Below, one piece after another: positions 1 to 7,465 of a stretch of 64,000 nt of DNA (within the stretch, counting starts at the first letter, position 1; every line of letters starts with the position of its first letter). A program made the translations under genes and the position numbers. Under the pieces are notes generated by a model. It ran no database searches. It worked only from the letters and a program-made list of their open reading frames with translations, and had not been told where the DNA came from. Source of the DNA: UMGS1696 sp964621755 (lineage in GTDB: Bacteria; Bacillota; Clostridia; Oscillospirales; CAG-272); assembly GCA_964621755.1 (NCBI GenBank), contig CAZUPI010000007.1, positions 1 through 64,000 of the forward strand. Reading direction: 5' to 3'.

Positions 1-405
1 GAACAGAATTCCGATATTGTCGGCCTTCATTTCGTCCCAGTGGTCGACGTATTTCAGACAGACTTCAGACGTCTTCTGGTTCCGCCCGTTGTCCTGGTCG
101 AATGTCTGGGACAAATATGACGGATCGGTGATCCCGTCTTTTCGGCGGCGTTCACATTCTTCACGGAATTTCCGCTGTTTTTCTTCGGCTTCGCGCCGGT
201 CGCGTTCTTCGGTCTGGCACTTGCACAGGAACGGAAGAACCTTTTTCCCGTGGTCACCGAAGTCGTAAACGCCTTCTTTTCGTGTGTGACACTTCCCACA
301 ACACAGAAGACCTTCTTCGTCTCGATAATCTTCCGGTTCTGGTGGGTGGTCGCTCCTGTTGGCGGCCGCCAGTGTGTCTATGGCAATATCAAACACGTTC
401 TTCAC
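1..405 (-). CDS. Phage DnaC-like helicase loader, N-terminal part (runs off the window)
   Basis: Open for 135 codons from a GTG whose bases overlap the stop of the preceding gene (GTGA), and still open at base 1, so the C-terminal AAA+ ATPase part is missing. What is visible is the usual N-terminal half of phage/ICE DnaC proteins: a Cys cluster (CCGKC near residue 36, CKC near residue 63) that may bind zinc, a charged helix (residues about 70-90), then the stretch ending DNIGILF that normally leads straight into the Walker A loop. It would load replicative helicase at the phage origin with the initiator next door. An ATG-started frame over 54-299 is an out-of-frame shadow. The family call is firm; the loader role is inferred. 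Confidence 0.85.
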   Translation of the reverse strand, partial: MKNVFDIAIDTLAAANRSDHPPEPEDYRDEEGLLCCGKCHTRKEGVYDFGDHGKKVLPFLCKCQTEERDRREAEEKQRKFREECERRRKDGITDPSYLSQTFDQDNGRNQKTSEVCLKYVDHWDEMKADNIGILF

Positions 406-1177
406 TGTTGATCACCGCCCAGGAAGTCTTCGCCGTCGTCGTAGTTCTTAACAGTTGCCGGCTTCGGTGACGGTGTGACTTCTGCGCGATCGTATTCGTT
501 CCAACGCACACCACGAAGGAATGTGGCCGGATAGGGAATGAAGCGTCCTTCGTCCACTGTTCCGAACGCTTCCAACGCTCGACACCCTGGACGATCAGGT
601 CGGTCAGTGCTTCGTCAGGCTTGATCTGGTTCCAGACCTTCACGGCGTCCTTCTTACCGACCTTTCGGGGATAAGCGGACCAGAAACGGTCAAAACCGTC
701 GCCACCACCGGCGCCGTGTTGCGCCGTTACTCGTTTTCGTTCCTCGTTTACGTTTACGTTTTCGTTTACGGAAGAATCTGTTTGCATTTGCGCGCAAGTG
801 TCAAAACCTTCACTTGTTTCCCGTTGTGTGCAAATGCTATCAAGTGAACACGGAAGCGGAAATTTGCTTTTCTGTGCGCGCCTGTTCTGGCGCTTGTCCC
901 AGGACAATAATTTCAGGTATTTCTTGCCGTCTTCGGCGGCCGTATATGTAGCCACCAGGCCGGCCTTGCACAATTCGGAAAGCCAGGAAGCGACTTTTCG
1001 TTCGGTCGGGACGCTCAAAGGGAACAGAAGTGAAGCGATAATCTTCGGGTTCCCGTGGTACAGGCCGAGGTCGTCCGCTTTGACGATCAGACGGTAGAAC
1101 AGGACTTCAGCTTCGGCCGAAATAGTGGCCAGGTTTTCCGACGTGCAGATCGATTCTTTCAAAATGCGACTTGGCAT
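402..1177 (-). CDS. Phage replication initiator (replisome organizer, DnaD-like), probable frameshift
   Basis: Good ribosome site (AAAGGTGG) before ATG. The N-terminal about 110 residues read as the winged-helix domain of phage replisome organizers (AEAEVLFYRLIVKADDLG); a charged linker follows, then the C-terminal module FDRFWSAYPRKVGKKDA. After SEQW (near base 555) the frame goes wrong: the open frame reads on as KDASFPIRPHSF and stops at 389, whereas the neighbouring frame gives the expected DEGRFIPYPATFLRG and ends at 402, overlapping the helicase-loader start. One G missing from a GGG would explain it. The given span uses the corrected frame. It is either mutated, mis-sequenced, or (less likely, as no slippery heptamer is seen) frameshifted by programme. 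Confidence 0.75.
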
Positions 1178-1192
1178 TATTTACACCACCTT

Positions 1193-1906
1193 TCAAGCGT
1201 TCTTCTGGCAAGCGCGACACAATTCGCGGCCATACTTCTTCAGGGAATACTGTTGTTCTGCGGAACTGATAGGACCACCACAGGAAGGACACACGGCGCC
1301 GCCTGTCTGGGTTCGATTCTGGCCCTGTGGCGCGTTCTGGCCGCTTCTGGGCGTCTGGGCGTAACCGTTCATATTGAAGCGGATAACGCCGTTCCGGTCG
1401 ACGATCACCAGGTCACAGATTTCGCGGCGGTTGTCATAGGCGATCTTAGATACTTTGAAGCGCGTGTTCGAATAGCACTTGAAGACCTCTTTGTTTCCCT
1501 GGCGTTCAGAATAGAATTCGTTGTCGGCCAGTTCGACATAGATGAAAGGGCCGGTATAAAGTTCACGGCCGATCCCGACGTTAAAGCCGGCGCGTTTGAA
1601 GGCGTCCGACGCCTGGCCTTTTTCCTTTTCGGTGTTGCTCTCGACACCGACGTCCTGTTTCCGGACCCAGGTTTTCTTTTCTTCGTCCCAGATGTCGATC
1701 GAACAGAACAGGTTCCCGTTGATTACTTCGTGGGTTCTCTGCCAGTTGCCAGGGCCGAAGACCAGGTCCAGAATTCGCATATCGACACGGGCGTCCTTGT
1801 AAAGCAGAAGGACGGCGCCGACCTTGCCGGTCTTCGCCTTGCTGACGGACTGGACGCGACAGTCAATGTCCCGTTCAGTCAGAAGGGGAATGGTGAATTC
1901 CTTCAT
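1193..1906 (-). CDS. Rad52/Sak-type phage single-strand annealing protein
   Basis: 237 residues with AAGGGGG before ATG. The core (about residues 20-160) has the signature of the phage Rad52/22 annealing family: GPGNWQ, then DVGVESNTEKEKGQASDAFK continuing RAGFNVGIGRELY, where K-ASDAFKRA and GIGR are the most conserved positions. A C-terminal CPSCGG...CRAC pair (about residues 208-233) looks like a zinc ribbon, common in Firmicute phage versions. Such proteins anneal complementary single strands in phage recombination and replication restart. It lies between the initiator and the Gp157-like gene, the usual order for a lambdoid-type recombination and replication block of Gram-positive phages. 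Confidence 0.88.
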   Translation of the reverse strand: MKEFTIPLLTERDIDCRVQSVSKAKTGKVGAVLLLYKDARVDMRILDLVFGPGNWQRTHEVINGNLFCSIDIWDEEKKTWVRKQDVGVESNTEKEKGQASDAFKRAGFNVGIGRELYTGPFIYVELADNEFYSERQGNKEVFKCYSNTRFKVSKIAYDNRREICDLVIVDRNGVIRFNMNGYAQTPRSGQNAPQGQNRTQTGGAVCPSCGGPISSAEQQYSLKKYGRELCRACQKNA

Positions 1907-1918
1907 ATCGTCGCCCCC

Positions 1919-2413
1919 TTACTTGATCTGAATGTTTCGGTTTTCGATCAGCGACGCGCCGGTGATTTCCTGTCCGGCCTGAATTGCCTTCTTGATCGCC
2001 GTCTTGTCCGGCTTCGTGGACACGGTTTCCACGATATAGTCGGCCGGAAGGGCGCCTTCGTCGTCGATACTCACCGCGACGGACTTTCTGAAGGACACGC
2101 GGACCTTTGCGGTTTCGACCTTATCGCGGCCGGCGGCGTCCAGACAGGAAGTCAGATACTTCTTCATGTTGTCAACCTTACGTTCTGCGCTCTTTCTGCG
2201 CTCTGCCAGGCTCGATTCCTCTGTCTTCAGAGAACCGATAAAGGCTTCCAGGTTTTTAATGTAACAGGCCACAGATTCGGCCTTTTCCTCAAACACACCG
2301 GCCAGGGCGTCCACTGCTTCAAAGTTCAGGATTTCGCCGGTTTCTTCGTCGACCTCCAGGCGGTCGAAGGCTTCCAGATATTCACGGGTGATTTCATACA
2401 GGCTGTTATTCAT
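1919..2413 (-). CDS. Siphovirus Gp157-like protein
   Basis: 164 residues; start chosen at an ATG preceded by GGGAGG, overlapping the upstream gene by 8 bases. It begins with the family's typical MNNSLYEIT..YL, continues with the glutamate-rich turn EVDEETGEI, a long coiled coil (about residues 50-95, with A-E-R-K-S-A-E-R-K heptads), and a C-terminal beta segment ending ENRNIQIK. This matches the Gp157 family found beside recombinases in siphoviruses. The family was first linked to phage resistance in Streptococcus thermophilus; its biochemical role is unclear. Operon position with the annealing protein supports a recombination-related job. Confidence 0.82.
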   Translation of the reverse strand: MNNSLYEITREYLEAFDRLEVDEETGEILNFEAVDALAGVFEEKAESVACYIKNLEAFIGSLKTEESSLAERRKSAERKVDNMKKYLTSCLDAAGRDKVETAKVRVSFRKSVAVSIDDEGALPADYIVETVSTKPDKTAIKKAIQAGQEITGASLIENRNIQIK

Positions 2414-2606
2414 TCAGGGAACCTCCCTTCAGGGCGGCCAGTTCTGCTTCCAGATCAGCGGCCTTCTTTTCGGCTTCTCTGCAACGGTTGAACCAGTCGG
2501 TAGAACTGCGGCGTTCGCATTCCAGACTTTCAGTCAGTTCGCGGTTCTCGACCAGGATTTTTAAGGTAAAAGCCTTCACGGCTTCGGTGTCATAAAAATT
2601 CAGCAT
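2406..2606 (-). CDS. Small phage protein of unknown function
   Basis: 66 residues, ATG 8 bases after GAAAGGAGC, overlapping the next gene downstream by 8 bases, which suggests translational coupling. The sequence is mostly helical and charged (ENRELTESLECERRSS, then EAEKKAADLEAELAAL), probably a short coiled coil. I do not recognise the family. It is one of the small early genes of this leftward phage operon. Confidence 0.65.
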   Translation of the reverse strand: MLNFYDTEAVKAFTLKILVENRELTESLECERRSSTDWFNRCREAEKKAADLEAELAALKGGSLNE

Positions 2607-2632
2607 TGAAATTTGCTCCTTTCTGTGCTATA

Positions 2633-2794
2633 CTATTTACAGGTTTTTTTGGAATGGGCCGTTTCGGTTGTTGTGGTGACGACGAAACGGTCTTTTTCTG
2701 TTTCTTCAATGGTGATCTTCTTTTCACCAAGAAGAATAAGGCTTTTGACTGCCTGTCCGACCTGGACTGGCGACAGTGTCGCGGTGTACTTCAC
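2633..2794 (-). CDS. Small phage protein (53 residues, GTG start)
   Basis: A GTG follows a very strong ribosome site (AAAGGAGG, 7-8 bases upstream). The product starts VKYTATLSPVQVGQAVKSLI and ends KKTCK: two likely short beta strands around a helix, then a Thr-rich tail. It is too short and lacks an ATG, so length-based ORF calling misses it. Its start lies inside the end of the preceding membrane-protein frame (about 70 bases of overlap). Function unknown; the ribosome site is the main support. Confidence 0.6.
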   Translation of the reverse strand: MKYTATLSPVQVGQAVKSLILLGEKKITIEETEKDRFVVTTTTETAHSKKTCK

Positions 2795-3038
2795 GGCGTT
2801 TCCTCCTTTCCTTGCGTACTGGTTGGAAGGCGCCGGCCAGGAACATAAATCCGGCCCACAGGAAAAGGAATCCGAACATTCTGATCGTTCCTTCCAGAAG
2901 TGGAACTGTGTCGCACTCGACCGCGCCGACCGTCCCTAAAAGGCCCATAAATGAAATGAAGGCAAGGACGCCGGCCGTCGTTCTTATGACCAGGCGAATT
3001 CGTTGTCGTTTCCGCCTGGCGCTGACATTCCGCGTCAT
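2724..3038 (-). CDS. Small phage membrane protein
   Basis: 104 residues; ATG preceded by GAAAGGAGG and sharing ATGA with the stop of the gene upstream. Two hydrophobic segments are visible (TAGVLAFISFMGLLGTVGAV, about residues 21-40, and MFGFLFLWAGFMFLAGAF, about 54-71) after a basic N-terminus, so both ends probably lie inside the cell. The last 33 residues overlap the next gene in another frame and are compositionally odd, so the real end could be earlier if a base is missing. Family not recognised. Confidence 0.55.
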   Translation of the reverse strand: MTRNVSARRKRQRIRLVIRTTAGVLAFISFMGLLGTVGAVECDTVPLLEGTIRMFGFLFLWAGFMFLAGAFQPVRKERRKRREVHRDTVASPGRTGSQKPYSSW

Positions 3039-3289
3039 GGGTTGACCTCCTTTCGTTTTCTGCCACGACGACGAATATTTTCCTGGTAGGTTCTCTGTGC
3101 CAGAACCGGATCGTAGGCCGGACGCTGATTCTGGTCAAGTTCGCCGGTGTCGCCGCGCTTCAGTTCGCCATATAGCGTCTTTTTAGGGACGCCGACGGCT
3201 TCAGAGATTTCGGCGGTGGTGACGCCTTTTTCATATAAAGCCGCGATCGCTTTTCTGTCGTCGAAGGTAATAGTTTTGTAAACGCCCAC
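3035..3289 (-). CDS. Small helix-turn-helix phage protein
   Basis: 84 residues from a GTG with AAAGGAG about ten bases upstream. The N-terminal 45 residues read ITFDDRKAIAALYEKGVTTA, then EISEAVGVPKKTLYGELKRG, a helix-turn-helix like that at the N-terminus of IS30-type transposases (HTH_38). The catalytic transposase domain is absent; instead a short basic tail (RRRGRKRKEV) follows. The likely role is DNA binding, perhaps control of the early operon. The downstream gene starts within its stop codon (ATGA). Confidence 0.68.
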   Translation of the reverse strand: MGVYKTITFDDRKAIAALYEKGVTTAEISEAVGVPKKTLYGELKRGDTGELDQNQRPAYDPVLAQRTYQENIRRRGRKRKEVNP

Positions 3290-3319
3290 GTTTTCACGCT
3301 CCTTTCTCGGCCGTTTTGC

Positions 3320-3601
3320 TTACCACAGATTCGCGTCGAAGTCGGGATCGCCGTTTCTCTGCTCAATGTCAGGATCGAAAACAACGGTCATGTAGTTGTC
3401 GAAGATTTTCACGCATACGACGTCGACTTCCCACAGAAGATTGATTCCGTCTTCGCTCATACCGGCGATCAGGTCGATCGGGTGTTTCGCTTCGATCACT
3501 TCGCCGTTGTCACAGCAGATCAGTTTGATGTTCGTGACATTCTTTTCGGCGGCCTTCACGACGATATTTTCAAGAAGTTTTCTCATGGTCATTTTCTTCA
3601 T
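3320..3601 (-). CDS. Phage protein of unknown function, first gene of the leftward operon
   Basis: 93 residues when started at the ATG that follows GGAGGG; a longer in-frame start at 3685 exists but would put the 3621-3663 hairpin and T-run inside the coding region, and it has no ribosome site. The product starts MKKMTMRKLLENIVVKAAEK and contains beta-rich stretches (NIKLICCDNGEVIEA, VVCVKIFDNYMTVVFD). Family not recognised. It is the gene nearest the boundary with the chromosome. Confidence 0.6.
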   Translation of the reverse strand: MKKMTMRKLLENIVVKAAEKNVTNIKLICCDNGEVIEAKHPIDLIAGMSEDGINLLWEVDVVCVKIFDNYMTVVFDPDIEQRNGDPDFDANLW

Positions 3602-3620
3602 TGTGGTTCCCTCCGTGGAT

Positions 3621-3663
3621 AAAAAAATTAGACTGCGAAGTCCTTTCGAACTTTGCAATCTAA
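3621..3663 (-). terminator. Hairpin plus T7 in the leader of the phage operon
   Basis: On the minus strand an imperfect 14-bp stem (TTAGATTGCAAAGT with ACTTCGCAGTCTAA, two mismatches) is followed directly by seven T. It has the form of an intrinsic terminator yet sits upstream of the first phage gene's ribosome site, so it is either the end of something transcribed from the right or an attenuator read through under phage control. Confidence 0.55.
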
Positions 3664-3702
3664 TGTTACACCCTACAATTTTCAAAAAATTTCAAAATTC
3701 TC

Positions 3703-3731
3703 TTGACAAATCTTTACGGATGCTGTATAAT
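3703..3731 (+). promoter_or_regulatory. Sigma-A promoter of tRNA-Leu
   Basis: TTGACA, a 17-base spacer, then TATAAT: both hexamers match consensus exactly. The expected start lies about 20 bases before the tRNA. Confidence 0.9.
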
Positions 3732-3759
3732 ATTTTCGTTCGAAAGAATGACACTCTAT

Positions 3760-3846
3760 GCGGGTGTGGCGGAATTGGCAGACGCGCAAGATTCAGGTTC
3801 TTGTGGGGGCAACTTCGTGAAGGTTCAAGTCCTTTTACCCGCACCA
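3760..3846 (+). tRNA. tRNA-Leu (anticodon CAG)
   Basis: Class II tRNA with a long variable arm. The acceptor GCGGGTG pairs with TACCCGC, the anticodon stem CAAGA/TCTTG encloses TTCAGGT (anticodon CAG), the T arm reads GGTTCAAGTCC, and CCA is encoded. The 5' end faces the phage module. Confidence 0.95.
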
Positions 3847-3940
3847 GAAAAAGCGATTGCTCTACAATCGCTTTTTTCATATTCCCTGCCTTTTTATATC
3901 AGCAAAAACACGTGATTGTCCTGAAAAATAGGAGAAAATC

Positions 3941-4519
3941 ATGAAGAAAATACAAATCTGCCCCCGCTATTATATTGAATGCAAAAATCCCTTTGCCATT
4001 CTCGCGGTGCTGTTTATGACCGTGTCGGCAGGCTGCCGGATTTTCTATTATGCGAACACCGGTATGACTCCCGTTGAATTCTGGCTGTATGATGTCAACA
4101 TGCTCGCGGCCGCTGTCATATTCGATATCGCGATTCTTGTATTTGGCAAAACACTCCCTCAGCTCACGACCCTGCCGGTTTGTATGGGCGTTATATTTTT
4201 TGCGGTAAAGTCCTTCACCTTTGAAAGCACAGTACATACGGCGCTCTGCCTCATCCTCTATACCGGCGTACTGGTTCTTTATACTTTGACCATTTTTGGC
4301 GTGATAACGACAAAAATACTGCTGTATCCGTTGTTTGGCTTGCCGCTGTTGTACCATATATTTGTAGAAGATATGCAGCTTTATTTTCTTGCGTCGACAA
4401 AATTCAGCTTCTATGATTTTCTGCCTGAGCTGTCGGTGCTGTGCATTATGGCAGCCCTGTTCTGCCTGTCTTTTTCTCTGAAAAAATCTAGTGCGTCTTA
4501 CCCGCATGATGGGCTGTAA
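3941..4519 (+). CDS. Integral membrane protein of unknown function
   Basis: 192 residues after AGGAG. Five or so hydrophobic stretches are visible, for example NPFAILAVLFMTVSAGCRIF near the start, ALCLILYTGVLVLYTLTIFG in the middle and LSVLCIMAALFCLSFSL at the end, with short loops and a Ser/Lys-rich cytoplasmic tail. No family recognised. It ends 12 bases before the glycosyltransferase fusion gene and is probably co-transcribed with it, so a role in envelope or surface-polysaccharide work is possible but only inferred. Confidence 0.7.
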   Translation: MKKIQICPRYYIECKNPFAILAVLFMTVSAGCRIFYYANTGMTPVEFWLYDVNMLAAAVIFDIAILVFGKTLPQLTTLPVCMGVIFFAVKSFTFESTVHTALCLILYTGVLVLYTLTIFGVITTKILLYPLFGLPLLYHIFVEDMQLYFLASTKFSFYDFLPELSVLCIMAALFCLSFSLKKSSASYPHDGL

Positions 4520-4531
4520 GGAGGAAAGCGT

Positions 4532-5854
4532 ATGAGTCCCATGGTCAGTATTATTGTTCCAATATATAATTCGGAGAATTGTCTGAGTCGCTGCGTAGAC
4601 AGCATTCTGCATCAGGAATATACGGATTTTGAACTGTTGTTGTGCAATGACGGCAGTAAGGATAAATCCGGAAATATCTGTGACCAGTACGCAGCAGCGG
4701 ATGCGAGAGTCCACGTCATTCATAAGGAAAACACGGGCGTGTCGGATACCCGTAACCTTGCGATTTCCAAAGCGAAGGGAAAATATCTGCAATTCGTAGA
4801 CAGCGACGACTGGTTGACGCCTGAGGCAACAAAATTGATGGTTCGTGCCGCGGAGGAAAAACGATGTGACATGGTTATTACCAACTTTTACCGCGTAGCG
4901 GGAGACCGTCTGGCCATAAAGGGGGATATCGATGAGGACAGCATCTTGACAAGGGAAGAGTACGCTTCCCACATGATGGAAAATCCCGCCGACTTTTATT
5001 ATGGCGTGCTGTGGAATAAGCTGTTCCGACGGGATATTATCAAGGAGCATGGGCTCCGTATGGATGTGGATATCAGCTGGTGCGAGGACTTTATGTTCAA
5101 TTTGGAGTACATTCGCTATGCGGAGCGTTTCTACGCACTACAGATTCCCACCTATTATTATGTAAAAACAAAGGGTTCCCTCGCCAATCAGAGAATGGGC
5201 ATCAGCAGAACCATAAAAACCAAGCTGATGGTGTTTGAATACTATGATAAGCTCTACAAGCACATTTTCAACGAGGAGGATTACGAACGAATCCGTCCGC
5301 AGCTTTACCGCTTTTTTGTCAATACGGCGGGGGACAACCGCGTTCCATCCCTGATTTTCCCGGGAAGCAAAAAGCTGGGTGCGGAAAGAAGTGTAACTTT
5401 CCGGAGCGCCACGCAGGGGGAAACGGCTCTCACCGACTTGTATTGGGAGCGAAAGCTGTTACAACATTATCTGGAAACAGTAGCTTTGATGAACGACCTG
5501 ACCGTAACCGACGTGCGCATCCTGATGTATATCAGTAAGGTAGGATACGTGAAAACGAAGAGGGAACTGGCGGACATCACAGATACGCCCATGTCAGGCG
5601 TTGCGATGTCTTTGCATCGGCTGACCGGAAAAAAATACATTGCGATAGAAACGGAACCATCTTCCGCACAGAAAGAGGAAGAAAATATGAGCTTTCAGCT
5701 GTTGGAGGCCTCCGATAAGGTACTGAAGGATATCGAAAAGGCAAAAGAGGACTACGAATCCATGAAATTCGCAGGCTTCACGGACGAAGAAATACAGCAA
5801 TACCGCAGATTCACATCCCGCATCAACGAAAACGCACAGAAGCGGCTCTTGTGA
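4532..5854 (+). CDS. Glycosyltransferase family 2 fused to a MarR-like winged helix
   Basis: 440 residues after AAGGAGG. Residues 1-235 are a GT-A fold glycosyltransferase: VSIIVPIYNSENCLSRCVDS, NDGSKD, then the metal-binding FVDSDDW and the acceptor-side WCEDFMFNLE. Such enzymes transfer sugars to polysaccharides or teichoic acids at the membrane. Residues about 300-440 instead read as a MarR family regulator: a dimerisation helix, LTVTDVRILMYISKVG, a recognition region SGVAMSLHRLTGKKYI, a wing, and the closing helix FTDEEIQQYRRFTSRINENA. There is no stop or frame change between the parts, so the join looks real. MarR proteins usually bind small ligands and DNA; what this one does in an enzyme is unknown. 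Confidence 0.85.
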   Translation: MSPMVSIIVPIYNSENCLSRCVDSILHQEYTDFELLLCNDGSKDKSGNICDQYAAADARVHVIHKENTGVSDTRNLAISKAKGKYLQFVDSDDWLTPEATKLMVRAAEEKRCDMVITNFYRVAGDRLAIKGDIDEDSILTREEYASHMMENPADFYYGVLWNKLFRRDIIKEHGLRMDVDISWCEDFMFNLEYIRYAERFYALQIPTYYYVKTKGSLANQRMGISRTIKTKLMVFEYYDKLYKHIFNEEDYERIRPQLYRFFVNTAGDNRVPSLIFPGSKKLGAERSVTFRSATQGETALTDLYWERKLLQHYLETVALMNDLTVTDVRILMYISKVGYVKTKRELADITDTPMSGVAMSLHRLTGKKYIAIETEPSSAQKEEENMSFQLLEASDKVLKDIEKAKEDYESMKFAGFTDEEIQQYRRFTSRINENAQKRLL

Positions 5855-5869
5855 AATCAAAGTAATATG

Positions 5870-5925
5870 ACGAGAGTTGAGGGGGAGATGCTTGATTCAA
5901 AAAGCATCTCCCCCTCAACTCTCGT
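5870..5925. terminator. Perfect 24-bp inverted repeat between convergent genes
   Basis: Arms ACGAGAGTTGAGGGGGAGAT-GCTT and its exact complement flank an 8-base loop. It sits between the ends of the glycosyltransferase fusion (+) and the XRE/TPR regulator (-), so it probably ends transcription from both sides, though no clear T-tract follows on either strand. Confidence 0.75.
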
Positions 5926-5944
5926 TAATTTATGTCGTAACTTT

Positions 5945-7111
5945 TTAATTTTTCGTTTTCTCTACCCACTGCGCCCATCTTGGATCGGCCTTCATTTCGG
6001 CTTCGACCTTCGAACAATCGGGAACGCACCACCAAGGCCAGTCTTCAGGCAGATTGGCAGCGAGTCCTGCTTCCGAATGTCCGTCCGGCTTGAGTTTTAC
6101 CATTGAGAGCAGCGGAGAGGTATAGGTAACTTCTGCTTGACCGCGAATACTTTCGTATGATTTTGCGTGTTCCAGTGCTGTATCCAAAGCGGAAAAAGCT
6201 CCGTCATGATTTCCCGTTAACCAGAGATGTTCAGATAAATACAGGTACATGCAAGCCAAGTTGGCATGATGAAGCCCATAGTTTTTGTCGGTGCACACAA
6301 GATTGTACATGGAAATCGCATTTTGAATGCTCTGCACTGCGGTGTCCGGGTCAATCTGGCTTTTATTTACCATAACACACGAAACCATAAGACCGGAACA
6401 AACTTTGACCATCTCCAATAGAGTTTTGCCATATGCTTCGGCTCTTTTGCGGCCGTCACAAGTATTCAGCCGCAATAGCTCACGGCAGCCGTAAATATCA
6501 GGGGCAGTTTCTGCAAGAGAAAGCGCCTTTTCTGATTCTCCCGTGTTTACATACAGCTGGAGAAGGTTTTGTACCGACTGATGCCGCATTTCGCCCTCGT
6601 CCAATGTAGTCAGCAGCTTTTCATACAGCTTGATGGCCTCCTGCCACTCTGCATACGTCCGATGCAGCTTTGCGTCATAGATATCGTATCCTTCGTCATC
6701 TGTGAGGTGATGTTCTCCATAACGAACGTAACCTGCATTATATAGCACCGATGCGAGACATAGCATAATCTTTTCGTTCCCCGGAAATTCAGCCATGCCT
6801 TCCCTTGCAAGATGTATGCACTCATCCATGCACACATCTTTACCGTTATTCTGGCTGTTCATATCATTGATTTGTTTTACCAGCGCATCTACCTTTTTTG
6901 CTCGTTCGGTGTTATATCCGAACAACTCATCAATAGAAATCCCGAAAAAGTTAGCTATAGACGGAACCAGCTCCATGTCAGGATAACAGATGCCTTTTTC
7001 CCAACGCGAAACCGCCTGCGATGTGACGCCAAGAGCCTGCGCCAAATCTTCCTGAGTTCTTCCATCCCTGCGACGGAGTTCTCTCATTTGTTCTCCCAAT
7101 TTAATCTGCAT
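5945..7111 (-). CDS. XRE-family regulator with TPR-like C-terminal region
   Basis: 388 residues. Residues 1-65 are a Cro/C1 helix-turn-helix (LGEQMRELRRRDGRTQEDLA, QALGVTSQAVSRWEKGICYP). The remainder is a series of helical pairs with TPR spacing (AEWQEAIKLYEKLLTTLDEG, SEKALSLAETAPDIYG, GAFSALDTALEHAKS), as in Gram-positive regulators that sense peptides or protein partners. No membrane segment. It is transcribed away from the 7.4-kb gene; whether it controls the neighbouring stress locus cannot be told from sequence. The upstream 350 bases hold its promoter region and the stress-locus promoter. Confidence 0.85.
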   Translation of the reverse strand: MQIKLGEQMRELRRRDGRTQEDLAQALGVTSQAVSRWEKGICYPDMELVPSIANFFGISIDELFGYNTERAKKVDALVKQINDMNSQNNGKDVCMDECIHLAREGMAEFPGNEKIMLCLASVLYNAGYVRYGEHHLTDDEGYDIYDAKLHRTYAEWQEAIKLYEKLLTTLDEGEMRHQSVQNLLQLYVNTGESEKALSLAETAPDIYGCRELLRLNTCDGRKRAEAYGKTLLEMVKVCSGLMVSCVMVNKSQIDPDTAVQSIQNAISMYNLVCTDKNYGLHHANLACMYLYLSEHLWLTGNHDGAFSALDTALEHAKSYESIRGQAEVTYTSPLLSMVKLKPDGHSEAGLAANLPEDWPWWCVPDCSKVEAEMKADPRWAQWVEKTKN

Positions 7112-7366
7112 ATTATTTTCTCCAATATAGTTTATTCACCGGTGTGACTACATTCTATCATATAAATTCAGCGAAAACAATTATCAATTTGTTGTTCAAA
7201 AATCAACATATTGTTTGATTTTACACCGTGCTTTATATTTCTATGGGGTTAGCAAGCATCGGATTTTGGCGCCAAAGTCCAAAACAAGCGGAAAAAATAT
7301 AGTAGGCGGTGACTTCTTTATGAGGTTCCGCCCACTCCGCTGTCCTTTTCAGGCAACCTGATTCAC

Positions 7367-7425
7367 ATTAATATTTCTCAAACATTTTTCTAAACTTTCT
7401 CAAATATCGTCGGTATAGAATAAAT
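7367..7425 (+). promoter_or_regulatory. Promoter block A with three 11-bp-spaced repeats
   Basis: ATTAATATTTCT is followed by three direct repeats in 11-base register (CAAACATTTTT, CTAAACTTTCT, CAAATATCGTC) and a -10 region TATAGAAT. It is almost identical over 55 bases to block B upstream of the ABC genes. The arrangement fits an OmpR-type activator bound over the -35 region; the response regulator at 13.9 kb is the likely candidate. Confidence 0.75.
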
Positions 7426-7465
7426 AAGACAAGTGAGAAATCGCTGAATATAAGGAGGCAGAATT

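Noticed and set aside
54..299. 81-codon leftward frame
   Set aside because: Out-of-frame shadow of the DnaC-like gene, which begins at a GTG and gives a recognisable product.
1055..2491. Long rightward open frame (478 codons) over the phage module
   Set aside because: It is antisense to the Rad52-type and Gp157-like genes, has no family resemblance and no ribosome site; the opposite strand explains the region.
3760..3846. tRNA-Leu as the phage attachment site
   Set aside because: The tRNA is intact with its promoter, and its 5' side faces the phage; integration normally uses the 3' end. No repeated core seen.
3899..5050. 383-codon leftward frame
   Set aside because: Antisense to the membrane protein and glycosyltransferase fusion; no recognisable motif.
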